Positions 55,186-64,000 are shown, numbered from the stretch's first letter. The stretch is 64,000 nucleotides of DNA from JBBQYA01 sp038209155 (GCA_038209155.1 JBBQYA010000001.1:1-64000); one strand, 5' to 3'. Notes: a model not told the origin generated them from the letters alone. Made by a program: numbers and translations.

Positions 55186-56604
55186 TTGACAAACTTTTTT
55201 AATCTTATCTATCAATCCCTTCTTATTCATGCACAAAAAGAATTAATTATTTGGCCTCGAGATGGGATCAATTATGTTTTCACAGGAGAAGAATTGCTTC
55301 AAAAAATAAACCATTACAGGAATGGAATAAAAGAATCGGATTTAAAAGCAGGGCAAAAAGTATTGCCAGCAATTCCCGCGAGCATTGATACGCTTTGCGC
55401 TTTATTAGCTATTCAAAGTTTAGGAATGGTACCTGTTTCTCCCCCAAGCAATCTCAATTTTGTAGAATTTATCACCTTCCTTAAAAAAAATAAAATAAAA
55501 GCTCTCGCTTTTGATAAAAAGAAAAATATTTTCGAAGTTCTATTCCTTAAAATTTTGGGGATTTTAACAATATCAAAAGAAAAAATATCTATCTCTTTTG
55601 ATGGTTTGCCTGTAGAAGTGTTATTATCACAAGAAGCATTAATCAGCTTTAGCTCTGGATCAACTTCTAAACCTAAAGCAGTTTACAGAAGCCATGAAGT
55701 ACTTATAAATCAGCATTTGGCTATAAAAAATATATTTCCTCCATTTGAAGGGCAAGTAGATTTTCCATTGTTTGCGAACATTTTGCTACATAACCTAATC
55801 GTTGGAGTAAAAAGTGTTTTACCCGATATCAACAATCTTAAAGTAGAAAATTTAAACCCAATTCTGATTCTAAAACAAATTAAAGAATTTGGCATAAATT
55901 CCATGACAGGTAATGTTTTTTACTTTACCAAATTGATTTCTATTTTAAAAGACAACCCTCAATTTTTTCCTCAAGTTAAAGCTATTGGAATAGGTGGTTC
56001 TCCTGTTCACGAAAGATTAATTCAAACTATCAAATACTTTTTTAATGCAGCAGACTGTTATGTAATTTATGGATCGTCTGAGGCCGAGCCTATTACTGTA
56101 AGATGTATTGATAATAGTTTACAAAATCCTATGAATGGCTTTTTTGTAGGTAAGGCAATTGAAGAAATTACAATTAGAATTATTGGAAATCAAGAAATTA
56201 AAACACCACAAGGAATTTTTAAAACTGGAGAAATTGAAATAAAAGGCAAACACGTAGTTACAACAAAAAGTGATTGGCTGAAAACTGGAGATTTTGGGTA
56301 TTTAACGGCAAATAACGATTTATATCTTACAGGCAGAAAAGGTAACGAAAAGACAAATTTCAAAATACAACATTACCAAATAGAACATTTATTACTACAA
56401 CAAAATGGTATAGAAAAAGTAGCTGCAATTTCAACACAGAGTGGGTTCATTGTATATTTAGAAGGAAATATTGCAATTCAAAAAGTTTGGGAAATAATAT
56501 GTTATAACCTACCAGAAGGATGCATTAAATCTATAAACTTTAAAAAAAAAATACCTACAGATTCAAGACATCATTCCAAAATAATCTATGCTAAACTTAA
56601 TTAA
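55186..56604 (+). CDS. AMP-forming acyl/aryl ligase (ANL superfamily)
   Basis: 472 residues, TTG start. The phosphate-binding loop is SFSSGSTSKPKAVYRSH at 154-170. Also seen are IYGSSEAEP (A5), KTGDFGYLTANNDLYLTGRKG (A7/A8) and the C-terminal Lys in DSRHHSKIIYAKL. The N-terminal domain is short. It would activate a carboxylate with ATP and pass it to CoA or another acceptor. No carrier-protein gene lies nearby. The gene ends on the A of the next start codon, so it is coupled to the BtaA-like gene. Confidence 0.85.
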   Translation: MTNFFNLIYQSLLIHAQKELIIWPRDGINYVFTGEELLQKINHYRNGIKESDLKAGQKVLPAIPASIDTLCALLAIQSLGMVPVSPPSNLNFVEFITFLKKNKIKALAFDKKKNIFEVLFLKILGILTISKEKISISFDGLPVEVLLSQEALISFSSGSTSKPKAVYRSHEVLINQHLAIKNIFPPFEGQVDFPLFANILLHNLIVGVKSVLPDINNLKVENLNPILILKQIKEFGINSMTGNVFYFTKLISILKDNPQFFPQVKAIGIGGSPVHERLIQTIKYFFNAADCYVIYGSSEAEPITVRCIDNSLQNPMNGFFVGKAIEEITIRIIGNQEIKTPQGIFKTGEIEIKGKHVVTTKSDWLKTGDFGYLTANNDLYLTGRKGNEKTNFKIQHYQIEHLLLQQNGIEKVAAISTQSGFIVYLEGNIAIQKVWEIICYNLPEGCIKSINFKKKIPTDSRHHSKIIYAKLN

Positions 56605-57701
56605 TGAAAACAGAATTTAATGCTTTAACCCTAGATAGCATCCGCTATTCCTTGGTTTGGGAGGATAGTGAAACTCTTTTTCATGCATTAAATATTAATG
56701 AAAACGATGAAGTGTTGATCATTACATCTGCGGGATGTAATGTACTGAACGCCTTACTAAAAAATCCTAAAAGTGTAACAGCTATTGATTTAAATCCAAA
56801 CCAAAACAGACTTTTAAAACTTAAACAACATCTTATTTTGCATCACGAGTTTGAAACCTACATGGCTTTGTGTGGCTTTAAAAATGAGGAAAGCGTAGGT
56901 ACAGCTGTAGAAAAATTAATGTCGACTTTAATAGGAGATGAAAAACTTTTTTGGAAAGAATATTTTAAAATTAATGATAAAGGATTACTAAAAGCAGGAA
57001 GGTTAGAAAGTTATATTGGCTCTTTCCTTAAAACACTTACACAACCTATTCAGGATAATTTAGAGCAATTGTTAAACTTTAATTGTATAAATAAACAAAC
57101 TGATTTTTTTCAAAAGAATTTAGATAAAAGTGATTTTAAAGATTCTTTTATCAGCTATTTTGACGACAATAATTTAAGTAAAGGTAGAGATACCAAATTA
57201 CTTAAATATGCAGAAGAATCGGGTGGAATAGCCTTTTATAATAGATTAGTAAATCAAATAGAAAACACGCTAATTAAAGAAAACTTTTATTTCAGGTTTT
57301 TCTTTTTCGGACCAGAAAAAATTCCTGAGCACATTTTACCAATTTGTTACCAACAAAAAAACTATCAGTTACTAAGGCAAAACATACATAAATTAAATAT
57401 AGTTAATAACGAGGCTGTAGAATTTCTTAGTTCTAAAATGGGTAAAAATTTTACAAAGGCTAGTCTTTCTAATATTTTTGAATATATCAGCCATAATGAA
57501 TTTCAATTAGTTTGCGATACTTTAGCCAAAAACATAAAGCATTCTTTAAAAATTGTGTTTTGGAATTTATTGAATTCGCAAGCTGATGAACGTTTAATTA
57601 AACCGAAATCTTTAAAAGTAAAAGAACAGGAAGTTCAATCTTCATCTTGCTTTTATTTCAAAAATGTAATCTCTTTAAGTTTTAACCCATTAAAAAGCTA
57701 A
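56604..57701 (+). CDS. BtaA-like (DUF3419) SAM-dependent 3-amino-3-carboxypropyl transferase
   Basis: 365 residues. The opening IRYSLVWEDSETL at 13-25 is the BtaA/DUF3419 signature. SAM motif I is VLIITSAGCN at 37-46, and AIDLNPNQ at 60-67 is the acidic loop. BtaA moves the aminocarboxypropyl group of SAM to diacylglycerol, the first step of betaine lipid synthesis. The second-step methyltransferase BtaB is absent here, so the product may stay unmethylated or the acceptor may be different. The start overlaps the stop of the ligase gene. Confidence 0.85.
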   Translation: MKTEFNALTLDSIRYSLVWEDSETLFHALNINENDEVLIITSAGCNVLNALLKNPKSVTAIDLNPNQNRLLKLKQHLILHHEFETYMALCGFKNEESVGTAVEKLMSTLIGDEKLFWKEYFKINDKGLLKAGRLESYIGSFLKTLTQPIQDNLEQLLNFNCINKQTDFFQKNLDKSDFKDSFISYFDDNNLSKGRDTKLLKYAEESGGIAFYNRLVNQIENTLIKENFYFRFFFFGPEKIPEHILPICYQQKNYQLLRQNIHKLNIVNNEAVEFLSSKMGKNFTKASLSNIFEYISHNEFQLVCDTLAKNIKHSLKIVFWNLLNSQADERLIKPKSLKVKEQEVQSSSCFYFKNVISLSFNPLKS

Positions 57702-57703
57702 GA

Positions 57704-58882
57704 ATGAAACAAGAATTCAACTGCTTTGAAGCTAAGTTTATTGAGCAAATGATGAATAATCATCAAGCCGACCAGAATATTGTGGTAATAAAAATCAAGC
57801 CTTTTGAAGTTGATAATTCAGCTAGTATATTGGCTGTTTTAGCATCAGTAAACAGCCAAAATTTAATTGGACATTATGGTTTAGAAATAGATTTTACAAG
57901 AAATGGATTGCCAGAAAGAAAAAAACTGGTGATGAAAATAAAACCTCATGGCGATGATATAGTAAACATGTTAAACAATTTAGCAACAGCCTGTGGGCCA
58001 GAATTATCCGCTATTTACTCTCAATTTAAATCAGAAACTGGATTTCAATTTACACATTTAAGAGAGCAAGAAATTTACAAAAACTTGAAACCAGTATTTA
58101 CTCCAGAAATTTATGGCTTACATACGGATGAATTAGAAAACAACTACCTCATTTTAATGGAATATTTGGAAGATGTTGAATTGCTAAACTCAGTAATACA
58201 GCCAGAAAAATGGACGGATAAGCACATTAAAACTGCATTGAAACAAATGGCTGAATGGCATTTCAAAATGCTTAAAAGCAACAAGCAACTTAGTAAATCA
58301 GAAATTTGGAAAACCGACTTGCCCAATTTAGAATATATGACCAAGTTGATGCCTTTATGGACAGCTTTATTACAAAACGCGACTGATAAATTTCCTGAAC
58401 TTTATACGCAAGAAAGATGCGGAAAAATTCAAAATGCCATCAATACAATTCCAATCTGGGGTCTAGAACTAAACGAACTTCCAAAAACATTAATCCATAA
58501 TGATTTAAATCCTAGAAACACTTGTTTTAAAGTTAAGAATGGTGATTTAAAGTTTTGTGCTTATGATTGGGAATTAGCAACTTTTCAAATCCCACAATAT
58601 GATGTTGCTGAATTATTATGCTTTGTTTTAGAAGAAGACCGATACAATTTAAGAGATGAATATGTTGAATTTTATAGAAAAGAGCTTAACCAATTATCAG
58701 GTTTATACAAAAATGATGTGTCGTTTAAACAAAAATTTTTTTGGGCTAGTTTAAACTTTGGAATTCATAGATTAGGAATGTATTTGATGGCGCATTCTGT
58801 TAGCCCTTATCCATTTTTGCCAAGAGTTGTCAATAGTTTTTTTGATAGCATAAAAAATGAAAATTCGATTCTTTTGGATTAA
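57704..58882 (+). CDS. APH/choline-kinase-like phosphotransferase
   Basis: 392 residues. The catalytic loop is LIHNDLNPRN (His265, Asp267, Asn272), the metal loop AYDWELATFQ (Asp288). The N-terminal part (20-160) has the LILMEYLED hinge expected for this fold. It would phosphorylate a hydroxyl group of a small molecule or lipid head group, in the style of choline/ethanolamine or ecdysteroid kinases. It is the last gene of the plus arm, 2 bases after the BtaA-like gene. Aminoglycoside resistance is not implied. Confidence 0.82.
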   Translation: MKQEFNCFEAKFIEQMMNNHQADQNIVVIKIKPFEVDNSASILAVLASVNSQNLIGHYGLEIDFTRNGLPERKKLVMKIKPHGDDIVNMLNNLATACGPELSAIYSQFKSETGFQFTHLREQEIYKNLKPVFTPEIYGLHTDELENNYLILMEYLEDVELLNSVIQPEKWTDKHIKTALKQMAEWHFKMLKSNKQLSKSEIWKTDLPNLEYMTKLMPLWTALLQNATDKFPELYTQERCGKIQNAINTIPIWGLELNELPKTLIHNDLNPRNTCFKVKNGDLKFCAYDWELATFQIPQYDVAELLCFVLEEDRYNLRDEYVEFYRKELNQLSGLYKNDVSFKQKFFWASLNFGIHRLGMYLMAHSVSPYPFLPRVVNSFFDSIKNENSILLD

Positions 58883-58987
58883 TCTTAGTCCTAAAAATTA
58901 AATTGATCAATTTTTAAAATATAAACAAACTGGGTTGTTCCTATTTCCTCTTTTTATTTAAGACAAAACTATTTATTAATTAGCATT

Positions 58988-59377
58988 TCACTCATTGCAA
59001 TGTGCATGTTGAGTTTTCAAACGAGTGTTTCCAGATTTATCAAAAGCTTCAATTGTAAAATCTAAATCAAATGCATTCGGAGTAGTAACTAAAAAAGAAG
59101 TATCTATTTGGAAAGATTTTGAGCTGATTGTTTTATTAATTTCAATAATATTATTAACAGAATTTTCTTCATTCATCTTAAAACTGATAGTTTTTAGCTC
59201 AGTGTCATCCGTAAATTTAATTTGGATTTTGATGGTGTCACCTATTAAGTATTCCGCATGATTGGCTGGATTGATTACTTCAATATTTGGTTTTTCGGTA
59301 TCATTTTCTTTCTTTTCGCAAGCTGAAACCAATATTAAACTCAAAGCGGCTATTAAATAGTTAGAGGGATTTTTCAT
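58988..59377 (-). CDS. Small lipoprotein with Ig-like domain (DUF4625-like)
   Basis: 129 residues. Signal peptide with lipobox LILVSAC, then one beta-sandwich unit (EKPNIEVINPANHAEYLIGD ... LDFTIEAFDKSGN) that resembles Ig-like DUF4625 proteins. The tail HAHCNE might bind metal. A single gene, convergent with the cluster's kinase gene. Function unknown. Confidence 0.7.
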   Translation of the reverse strand: MKNPSNYLIAALSLILVSACEKKENDTEKPNIEVINPANHAEYLIGDTIKIQIKFTDDTELKTISFKMNEENSVNNIIEINKTISSKSFQIDTSFLVTTPNAFDLDFTIEAFDKSGNTRLKTQHAHCNE

Positions 59378-59535
59378 TTTTAAATATTAAATACAATTTG
59401 AATACGCTAAAATTAAGCATTAAGATATCCTTATGGAAAAAATATTATTTTGTGGTCATTTCTAGAAAAAAGGATTTATAAAAAAATTTGTGATATCTCG
59501 TTTTCACCTTTTCAATTAAACGTATACCTTGCATC

Positions 59536-59847
59536 ATGATTTTATATAATGTAACCGTAGTGGTGGAAGATTCGATCCATGATGAATGGCTGAAATGGAT
59601 GCAGGAAATACATGTGCCAGAAGTAATGCAAACAGCAATTTTCTCTAAATTCAAGATTTGTAAAATACTTACCAAACCAGATGAAGGCACTTCTTACTCT
59701 TTCCAATATTTCTGCGAAAATCTTTCAGATTTTGAAAAATATGATCAGAATCATGCACCTCAATTAAGAAATTCTGTACTTTCCAAATTTGGGGATAAGC
59801 AAGTTTCTTTTAGAACATTAATGGAAATAATTGATCAAACTGCATGA
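59536..59847 (+). CDS. DUF4286 family protein
   Basis: 103 residues, matching the DUF4286 dimeric ferredoxin-like fold: MILYNVTVVVEDSIHDEWLKWM, HVPEVMQTAIFSKFKI and SYSFQYFCENL. Conserved in Bacteroidota, function unknown. Its last four bases overlap rfbC, so the two are coupled. Confidence 0.88.
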   Translation: MILYNVTVVVEDSIHDEWLKWMQEIHVPEVMQTAIFSKFKICKILTKPDEGTSYSFQYFCENLSDFEKYDQNHAPQLRNSVLSKFGDKQVSFRTLMEIIDQTA

Positions 59848-60395
59848 AGATATTAGACCAACCGCTACCTGGCATTCTAGTTTTAGAACCTAAAATTTGG
59901 AATGATGATCGAGGGTATTTTTATGAAAGTTTTAGTTCCGAATTTTTCAAAAATTTAAATATTAATTTAGATTTCGTACAAGACAATCAATCTTTTTCGC
60001 ACAAAGGAGCATTGAGGGGCTTACATTTTCAAAATCCTCCTTTTGCCCAAGGCAAATTGATACGTGTAATTCGAGGTCGAGTTTTGGATGTAGTGGTAGA
60101 TATTAGAAAAGGCTCACCTTATTACGGAAAAAATTTTTCTTTAGAATTAAGTGGAAAAAATCATTTACAAATGTGGATTTCTCCCGGTTTTGCACATGGT
60201 TTTGAAACCTTGGAAGACGATACCATATTTTGCTATAAATGTACAAACGGCTACAATAAAGAATCTGAAGGTGGAATATTCTGGAACGATGAATCATTAG
60301 ACATTAATTGGAAAACAGAAAACCCGATCGTTTCTGAAAAAGATCAAGATTTACCTTTGTTAAATACGCTTAACTCACAATTTACCTATTCCTAA
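59844..60395 (+). CDS. rfbC: dTDP-4-dehydrorhamnose 3,5-epimerase
   Basis: 183 residues of the RmlC cupin family. The active-site His and Lys are in GALRGLHFQNPPFAQGKLIR, and the catalytic Asp/His region follows in GRVLDVVVDIRKGSPYYGK and GFAHGFETLEDD. It acts in dTDP-rhamnose synthesis for surface glycans. The other rfb genes are not in this window. Confidence 0.93.
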   Translation: MKILDQPLPGILVLEPKIWNDDRGYFYESFSSEFFKNLNINLDFVQDNQSFSHKGALRGLHFQNPPFAQGKLIRVIRGRVLDVVVDIRKGSPYYGKNFSLELSGKNHLQMWISPGFAHGFETLEDDTIFCYKCTNGYNKESEGGIFWNDESLDINWKTENPIVSEKDQDLPLLNTLNSQFTYS

Positions 60396-60405
60396 TTTTA
60401 AAATA

Positions 60406-62463
60406 ATGAAAAAAACTATCTTTTTATTTATTGCAATTCTTGCTATTTGTTCGTTCAGTTTTGCTCAAAATAAACTAAGTCCAGAACTTTTATGGAAACT
60501 GGGCAGAGTAAGTGAAGCTGTACTTTCTCCTGATGGAAACACAGTGGTTTATTGCGTACGAACTTTTAATTTAGAACAAAACAAAGGCAATATTGATATT
60601 TATAGCATTTCTACAGAAGGTGGAACAGCCAAAAAGTTAACTTCATTTGCTGGAAATGAAAACAATCCTAAATGGAAACCAGATGGAAAAAAAATAGGTT
60701 TTATTGCTATAGAAGGAGGTTCTTCACAGTTTTGGGAAATGAACCCAGATGGGAGTGAACAGGTTAAAATATCAAATGAAAAAGATGGATTAAGTAATTT
60801 CAATTATTCTCCGAATGGAAATAGAATTTACTTTACAAAAGATATTCAAATTGCTAAAACCACCTTAGATTTATATCCTGACTTGCCAAAAGCGTCCGGA
60901 AAATTAATTGACGGATTGATGTTTAGACATTGGAATGAATGGGAAGATGGTGCGTTTTCTCATGTTTTTTATGCGGATTATGCTGATGGAAAATTAACTT
61001 CTGTTCCCAAAGATATTATGCCGGGAGAAGCTTTCGATGCTCCGATGAAACCTTTTGGTGGAGAAGAGCAATTAAATTTTAGTGCTGATGGAAATAAAAT
61101 TGCCTATACCTGCAAAAAACTTTCAGGAACCGAATACGCAAAAAGCACAAATTCTGAAATTTATGTTTATGATATTGCAACTGGTAAAACAGAAAATTTG
61201 AGCTCTGGAAATATTGGCTATGATACCGAACCTCGTTTTTCTCCAGATGGAAAAGGAATTGTTTGGCTGAGTATGGAGCGTGCTGGTTTCGAGGCAGACA
61301 GAAATAGAATATTTTATTTTGATTTTTTGACGAAGAAAAAAACAGAATTAACAGTAGGATTTGATAAAACTGCAGGAAGTCTTTCTTGGTCGGCAGACAG
61401 CAAAACCATTTATTTTGAATGCCCAACTTTAGGAACCCATCAATTATTTAGTTTAGCTTTTGATTTGAAAAAAGGATCAAAGATTCAGCAACTTACAGAT
61501 GGGATTTTCGATATGGGAACACCATCTGTAGGATTAAGAAAAGGTAAAACGATTTTAATTAGTGTTCAAAGTAGCATGGCATCACCACCAGAAATCTATT
61601 TAGTAGAATTAAATAAAACAGCTCCTAGAGCGATCACAAGCACTAATTCTTTCGTTTTAAAAGATATAAAAATGGGTGAAATTAAAAAGAGAATGGTAAA
61701 AACCAGTGATGGGAAAGAGTTATTAGCTTGGGTGGTTTATCCTCCAGATTTTGATCCAACAAAAAAATATCCATCACTTTTAGTTTGCCAAGGTGGACCA
61801 CAAAGTATGGTAAGCCAAAGTTTTTCTTACCGTTGGAATCCAGAATTGATGGCAGCAAAAGGATATATAGTAATGGCTCCGAATAGAAGAGGATTACCAG
61901 GTTTCGGCCAAGAATGGAATGACCAGATAAGTGGTGATTGGGGCGGACAAGCTATGCAGGATTTGCTTTCGGCTATTGATGATTTGGCAAAAGAACCGTA
62001 CATGGATAAATCAAGAATCGGATGTGTAGGTGCTAGTTATGGTGGCTTCAGTGCTTATTGGATGGCTGGAAATCACAATAAACGTTTTCGAACTTTCATA
62101 GCTCATTGCGGAGTTTACAATTTCGAAAGTATGTATGGAAGTACTGAGGAAGTGTTTTTTAGTAATTATGATTTAAAAGGTGCGCCTTGGGAATTGCCAA
62201 AACCAAAAAGTTATGAAGCTTTTTCACCTGACAGATTTGTAAAAAATTGGGATAGACCAATTTTGGTTATTCATAATGAACTGGATTTTCGAGTTCCTCT
62301 AAATCAAGGATTAGAAGCTTTTACTGCTGCACAAATGCAAGGAATTCAAAGTAAGTTTTTATACTTTCCAGATGAAGGACATTGGGTGACCAAACCACAA
62401 AACAGTGTATTATGGCAACGAGTTTTCTTCCAATGGCTTGATGATACCATGAAACCTAATTGA
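60406..62463 (+). CDS. S9 dipeptidyl-peptidase-family peptidase
   Basis: 685 residues with signal peptide (SFSFAQ). A beta-propeller (30-400) with Asp-box-like repeats (SPDGNTVVYCVR, PDGKKIGFIA, SPDGKGIVWLS) is followed by an alpha/beta-hydrolase domain. The triad is Ser544 (GASYGGFS), Asp627 (NELDFRV) and His659 (PDEGHWV). This fits the DPP5/acylaminoacyl-peptidase group and is probably periplasmic. It trims dipeptides in amino-acid foraging. It starts 10 bases after rfbC. Confidence 0.92.
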   Translation: MKKTIFLFIAILAICSFSFAQNKLSPELLWKLGRVSEAVLSPDGNTVVYCVRTFNLEQNKGNIDIYSISTEGGTAKKLTSFAGNENNPKWKPDGKKIGFIAIEGGSSQFWEMNPDGSEQVKISNEKDGLSNFNYSPNGNRIYFTKDIQIAKTTLDLYPDLPKASGKLIDGLMFRHWNEWEDGAFSHVFYADYADGKLTSVPKDIMPGEAFDAPMKPFGGEEQLNFSADGNKIAYTCKKLSGTEYAKSTNSEIYVYDIATGKTENLSSGNIGYDTEPRFSPDGKGIVWLSMERAGFEADRNRIFYFDFLTKKKTELTVGFDKTAGSLSWSADSKTIYFECPTLGTHQLFSLAFDLKKGSKIQQLTDGIFDMGTPSVGLRKGKTILISVQSSMASPPEIYLVELNKTAPRAITSTNSFVLKDIKMGEIKKRMVKTSDGKELLAWVVYPPDFDPTKKYPSLLVCQGGPQSMVSQSFSYRWNPELMAAKGYIVMAPNRRGLPGFGQEWNDQISGDWGGQAMQDLLSAIDDLAKEPYMDKSRIGCVGASYGGFSAYWMAGNHNKRFRTFIAHCGVYNFESMYGSTEEVFFSNYDLKGAPWELPKPKSYEAFSPDRFVKNWDRPILVIHNELDFRVPLNQGLEAFTAAQMQGIQSKFLYFPDEGHWVTKPQNSVLWQRVFFQWLDDTMKPN

Positions 62464-62548
62464 TATTTTTTACTTTATGTAAATGCGATCTAAAATTAAT
62501 TTAAGGAAAATTCAAATCTGATTGTAATTCGCAATAATTATAAAACTC

Positions 62549-62992
62549 ATGAAAGAAATTAGCAATGGGACTGCTTATCGAAGTTTTTTGTATATCTGTT
62601 TGCTTTTGTCTGGATTTGGAATTATTCCTATTGCTCTTAGAAATTATAGTTTAAGTGCTACCGTAGTTCCAATTATTATTTTATGTCTCTGTTTTCTTGC
62701 TATCATTATTATTAGACCTGCTTATTTGCAATTACGAACAGATGGAAATCAATTAATGATTAATAATAATCCATTTACAGAAGAAAATTTGGTGATGCAA
62801 GGCAATGAATTTGGTGGTTTCCAATTCGAGTCATTTTTATTTGAAACAGGAAGATATTTAGTTTTTTATAGAAATACGAATATGGGAAAAATGCAGAGTA
62901 AAGTGTACCGCATTACTTTATTATCTAAAAAAAAGGCTAAAGAATTTGAAGAATTTCTAAGTAATTATCAACAAAATTTGCCGATTAGTTAA
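62549..62992 (+). CDS. Hypothetical membrane protein
   Basis: 147 residues. Two membrane helices (about 12-28 and 36-55) are followed by a beta-rich cytoplasmic part (LQLRTDGNQLMINNN, FGGFQFESFLFETGRYLVFY) that resembles a bacterial PH-like domain. I recognise no family. No clear neighbour relation. Confidence 0.65.
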   Translation: MKEISNGTAYRSFLYICLLLSGFGIIPIALRNYSLSATVVPIIILCLCFLAIIIIRPAYLQLRTDGNQLMINNNPFTEENLVMQGNEFGGFQFESFLFETGRYLVFYRNTNMGKMQSKVYRITLLSKKKAKEFEEFLSNYQQNLPIS

Positions 62993-63001
62993 TACTAAAC
63001 T

Positions 63002-63667
63002 TTAAGATATTGCGATAGCATTCTGCAAAAAATTATTAAGGGGATGCAATTCTTTCCAAACAATAGCAATTTTTTCTGCCGCAGTTTTTTCCAAAAAAAG
63101 AGAATCTTTTATTGGATGGGAGACGGTGTAACTTTTTAATTTCAATAATTCTATTTGCGGATTATCGATCTCAAATCCTTTTGGTCTTGTTTTTAATTTA
63201 TCTTCTTTACTTAGTTCTCCAAAAGTTTTAACAAATTTAGGCTTTGTTAAAATAGAATTTAGTTCGCTTGCATTATAGTCTATTTCTTGTCTTATTTTCT
63301 TAAGATGTTCTGCCTCTGGCATCCAATATCCTCCAGCAGCAAAACTCTCATTTGGTTGAATATGTAAATAATAACAACTCCCCACGCTTTTCTTTCCATT
63401 CTGGGCTATGATAATTCCGAAATTAGTTTTGTAAGGAGTTTTAATTTTACTAAATCGAACATCTCTGTAAATTCTGCTTTGACACATAGCAGCAGTAGTA
63501 GTTATCAGTGTAGAATCATACAATTTCATAAAAGATAAAAGCTTTTCTGTAAATGCTAAAATTTCTACTTTAGCTTCTTCATAGCGATATTTATTTTCCG
63601 TAAACCATTCTCTATTATTGTTTTCTGCGAGATCTTTAAGAAATGAAAAAGTTTTTTTGCTAATCAT
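63002..63667 (-). CDS. DUF2461 family protein
   Basis: 221 residues with the DUF2461 pattern: FLKDLAENNNREWFTENKYR at the start, SRIYRDVRFSKIKTPYKTNF, SCYYLHIQPNESFAAGGYWMP and PKGFEIDNPQIELLKLKSYT. Common in Bacteroidota and other bacteria. Function unknown. It lies 3 bases after the DUF983 gene. Confidence 0.9.
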   Translation of the reverse strand: MISKKTFSFLKDLAENNNREWFTENKYRYEEAKVEILAFTEKLLSFMKLYDSTLITTTAAMCQSRIYRDVRFSKIKTPYKTNFGIIIAQNGKKSVGSCYYLHIQPNESFAAGGYWMPEAEHLKKIRQEIDYNASELNSILTKPKFVKTFGELSKEDKLKTRPKGFEIDNPQIELLKLKSYTVSHPIKDSLFLEKTAAEKIAIVWKELHPLNNFLQNAIAIS

Positions 63668-63670
63668 TTT

Positions 63671-64000
63671 TTATTTTGCAAAATCATATTGATGATCATA
63701 TTTTATTCCACCAAAATAATGCAGCATTAATACTCTAGCAAATCTAAAATTGAATGGTAGAAATAATATAATTGCCCCAACTATTACTAAACAATATGTT
63801 AGAGGTGGTGGATCATTTAAAAAGATAAAAGTAAGCACCCCAACTATGAAACTCTGGGCAACATTGAAAGCATAACTTACATACATAGCTCCCCAAAAAA
63901 AACCCATTTCTACCTCGTATCTCAAACTACAAATTGGGCAAAATTGATACATTTTATTAAAATCCAACAAATTGTAAATAGGTTTTTTAAACATTTTGCC
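63671..64000 (-). CDS. DUF983 family membrane protein, 5' end outside window
   Basis: DUF983 proteins begin with a CPxC ... GKMF zinc-ribbon-like segment. Here the frame stays open to the right edge, and the two codons before the first internal Met read Gly-Lys, giving GKMFKKP. That Met at 63994 is thus internal and the first cysteine pair lies beyond the window. The second pair is CPICSLRYEVEMGFFWGAMYVS. Two membrane helices follow. Function unknown. Confidence 0.85.
   Translation of the reverse strand, partial: GKMFKKPIYNLLDFNKMYQFCPICSLRYEVEMGFFWGAMYVSYAFNVAQSFIVGVLTFIFLNDPPPLTYCLVIVGAIILFLPFNFRFARVLMLHYFGGIKYDHQYDFAK

Noticed and set aside
57704..58882. Aminoglycoside resistance gene
   Set aside because: The fold is shared, but the neighbours are biosynthetic and the sequence is no closer to resistance enzymes than to choline-type kinases by eye.
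58900..58913. AAATTGATCAATTT palindrome as terminator
   Set aside because: Very AT-rich, with only a short T run; it lies between convergent genes but is too weak to call.
61079..61426. Minus-strand open frame of 115 codons
   Set aside because: Antisense to the propeller of the S9 peptidase; its composition looks like a shadow frame.

Overview
The window is low-G+C DNA from a member of the Bacteroidota. This rests on a complete porP/gldKLMN type IX secretion (T9SS) locus, an unlinked porW/sprE-type lipoprotein gene, two proteins ending in T9SS C-terminal sorting domains, a split ATP synthase operon without beta and epsilon genes, -7 elements of the TAnnTTTG type, frequent TTG starts and no obvious Shine-Dalgarno sequences. 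The genus cannot be read from the sequence. No rRNA, tRNA, CRISPR array, insertion sequence or prophage was seen. The gene at each edge is cut by the window.

Layout. 1-744: 5' part of a PafA-like secreted phosphatase (minus). 909-8080 (minus): one long operon, M23 peptidase, bactofilin, AtpZ, small membrane protein, atpB-E-F-H-A-G, with an intrinsic-terminator-like hairpin between atpE and atpF and a terminator after atpG. 8217-15084 (plus): porW-like lipoprotein, PBP1A, uvrC. 15228-20945 (minus): porP/sprF-like gene followed by gldK, gldL, gldM, gldN. 21087-24681 (minus): BamA/TamA-like outer membrane protein, DUF4271, uroporphyrinogen-III synthase. 24735-27415 (plus): hemW, cyclase-family hydrolase, SDR. 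27468-30195 (minus): DUF4440-like protein, a thioredoxin-like protein, and a T9SS-targeted cytochrome c/copper monooxygenase. 30317-35732 (plus): VWA protein, AAA+ ATPase, membrane phosphoesterase, UbiA-like protein, small lipoprotein. 35735-41718 (minus): TerB-like protein is read separately from two tandem GH31 glycosidases. 41842-46104 (minus): S9 peptidase overlapping a histidine kinase and an OmpR-type regulator. 46405-48207: TPR protein. 48270-58882: a divergent seven-gene cluster. 58988-64000: lipoprotein, DUF4286, rfbC, S9 peptidase and small conserved proteins.

How the genes fit together. The T9SS genes supply the machinery that would export the GH31 enzyme and the cytochrome/monooxygenase, both carrying sorting domains. 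PBP1A, bactofilin and the M23 peptidase point to cell-wall growth and shape. The most interesting part is 48270-58882. It encodes a UbiA-like prenyltransferase, a rifampicin-phosphotransferase-like dikinase, a GNAT-like acyltransferase, an RND/MMPL exporter, an AMP-forming ligase, a BtaA-like (DUF3419) aminocarboxypropyl transferase and an APH-like kinase. Together these look like an uncharacterised pathway that makes and exports a lipid or lipid-like metabolite. That reading is inference from gene families and arrangement.
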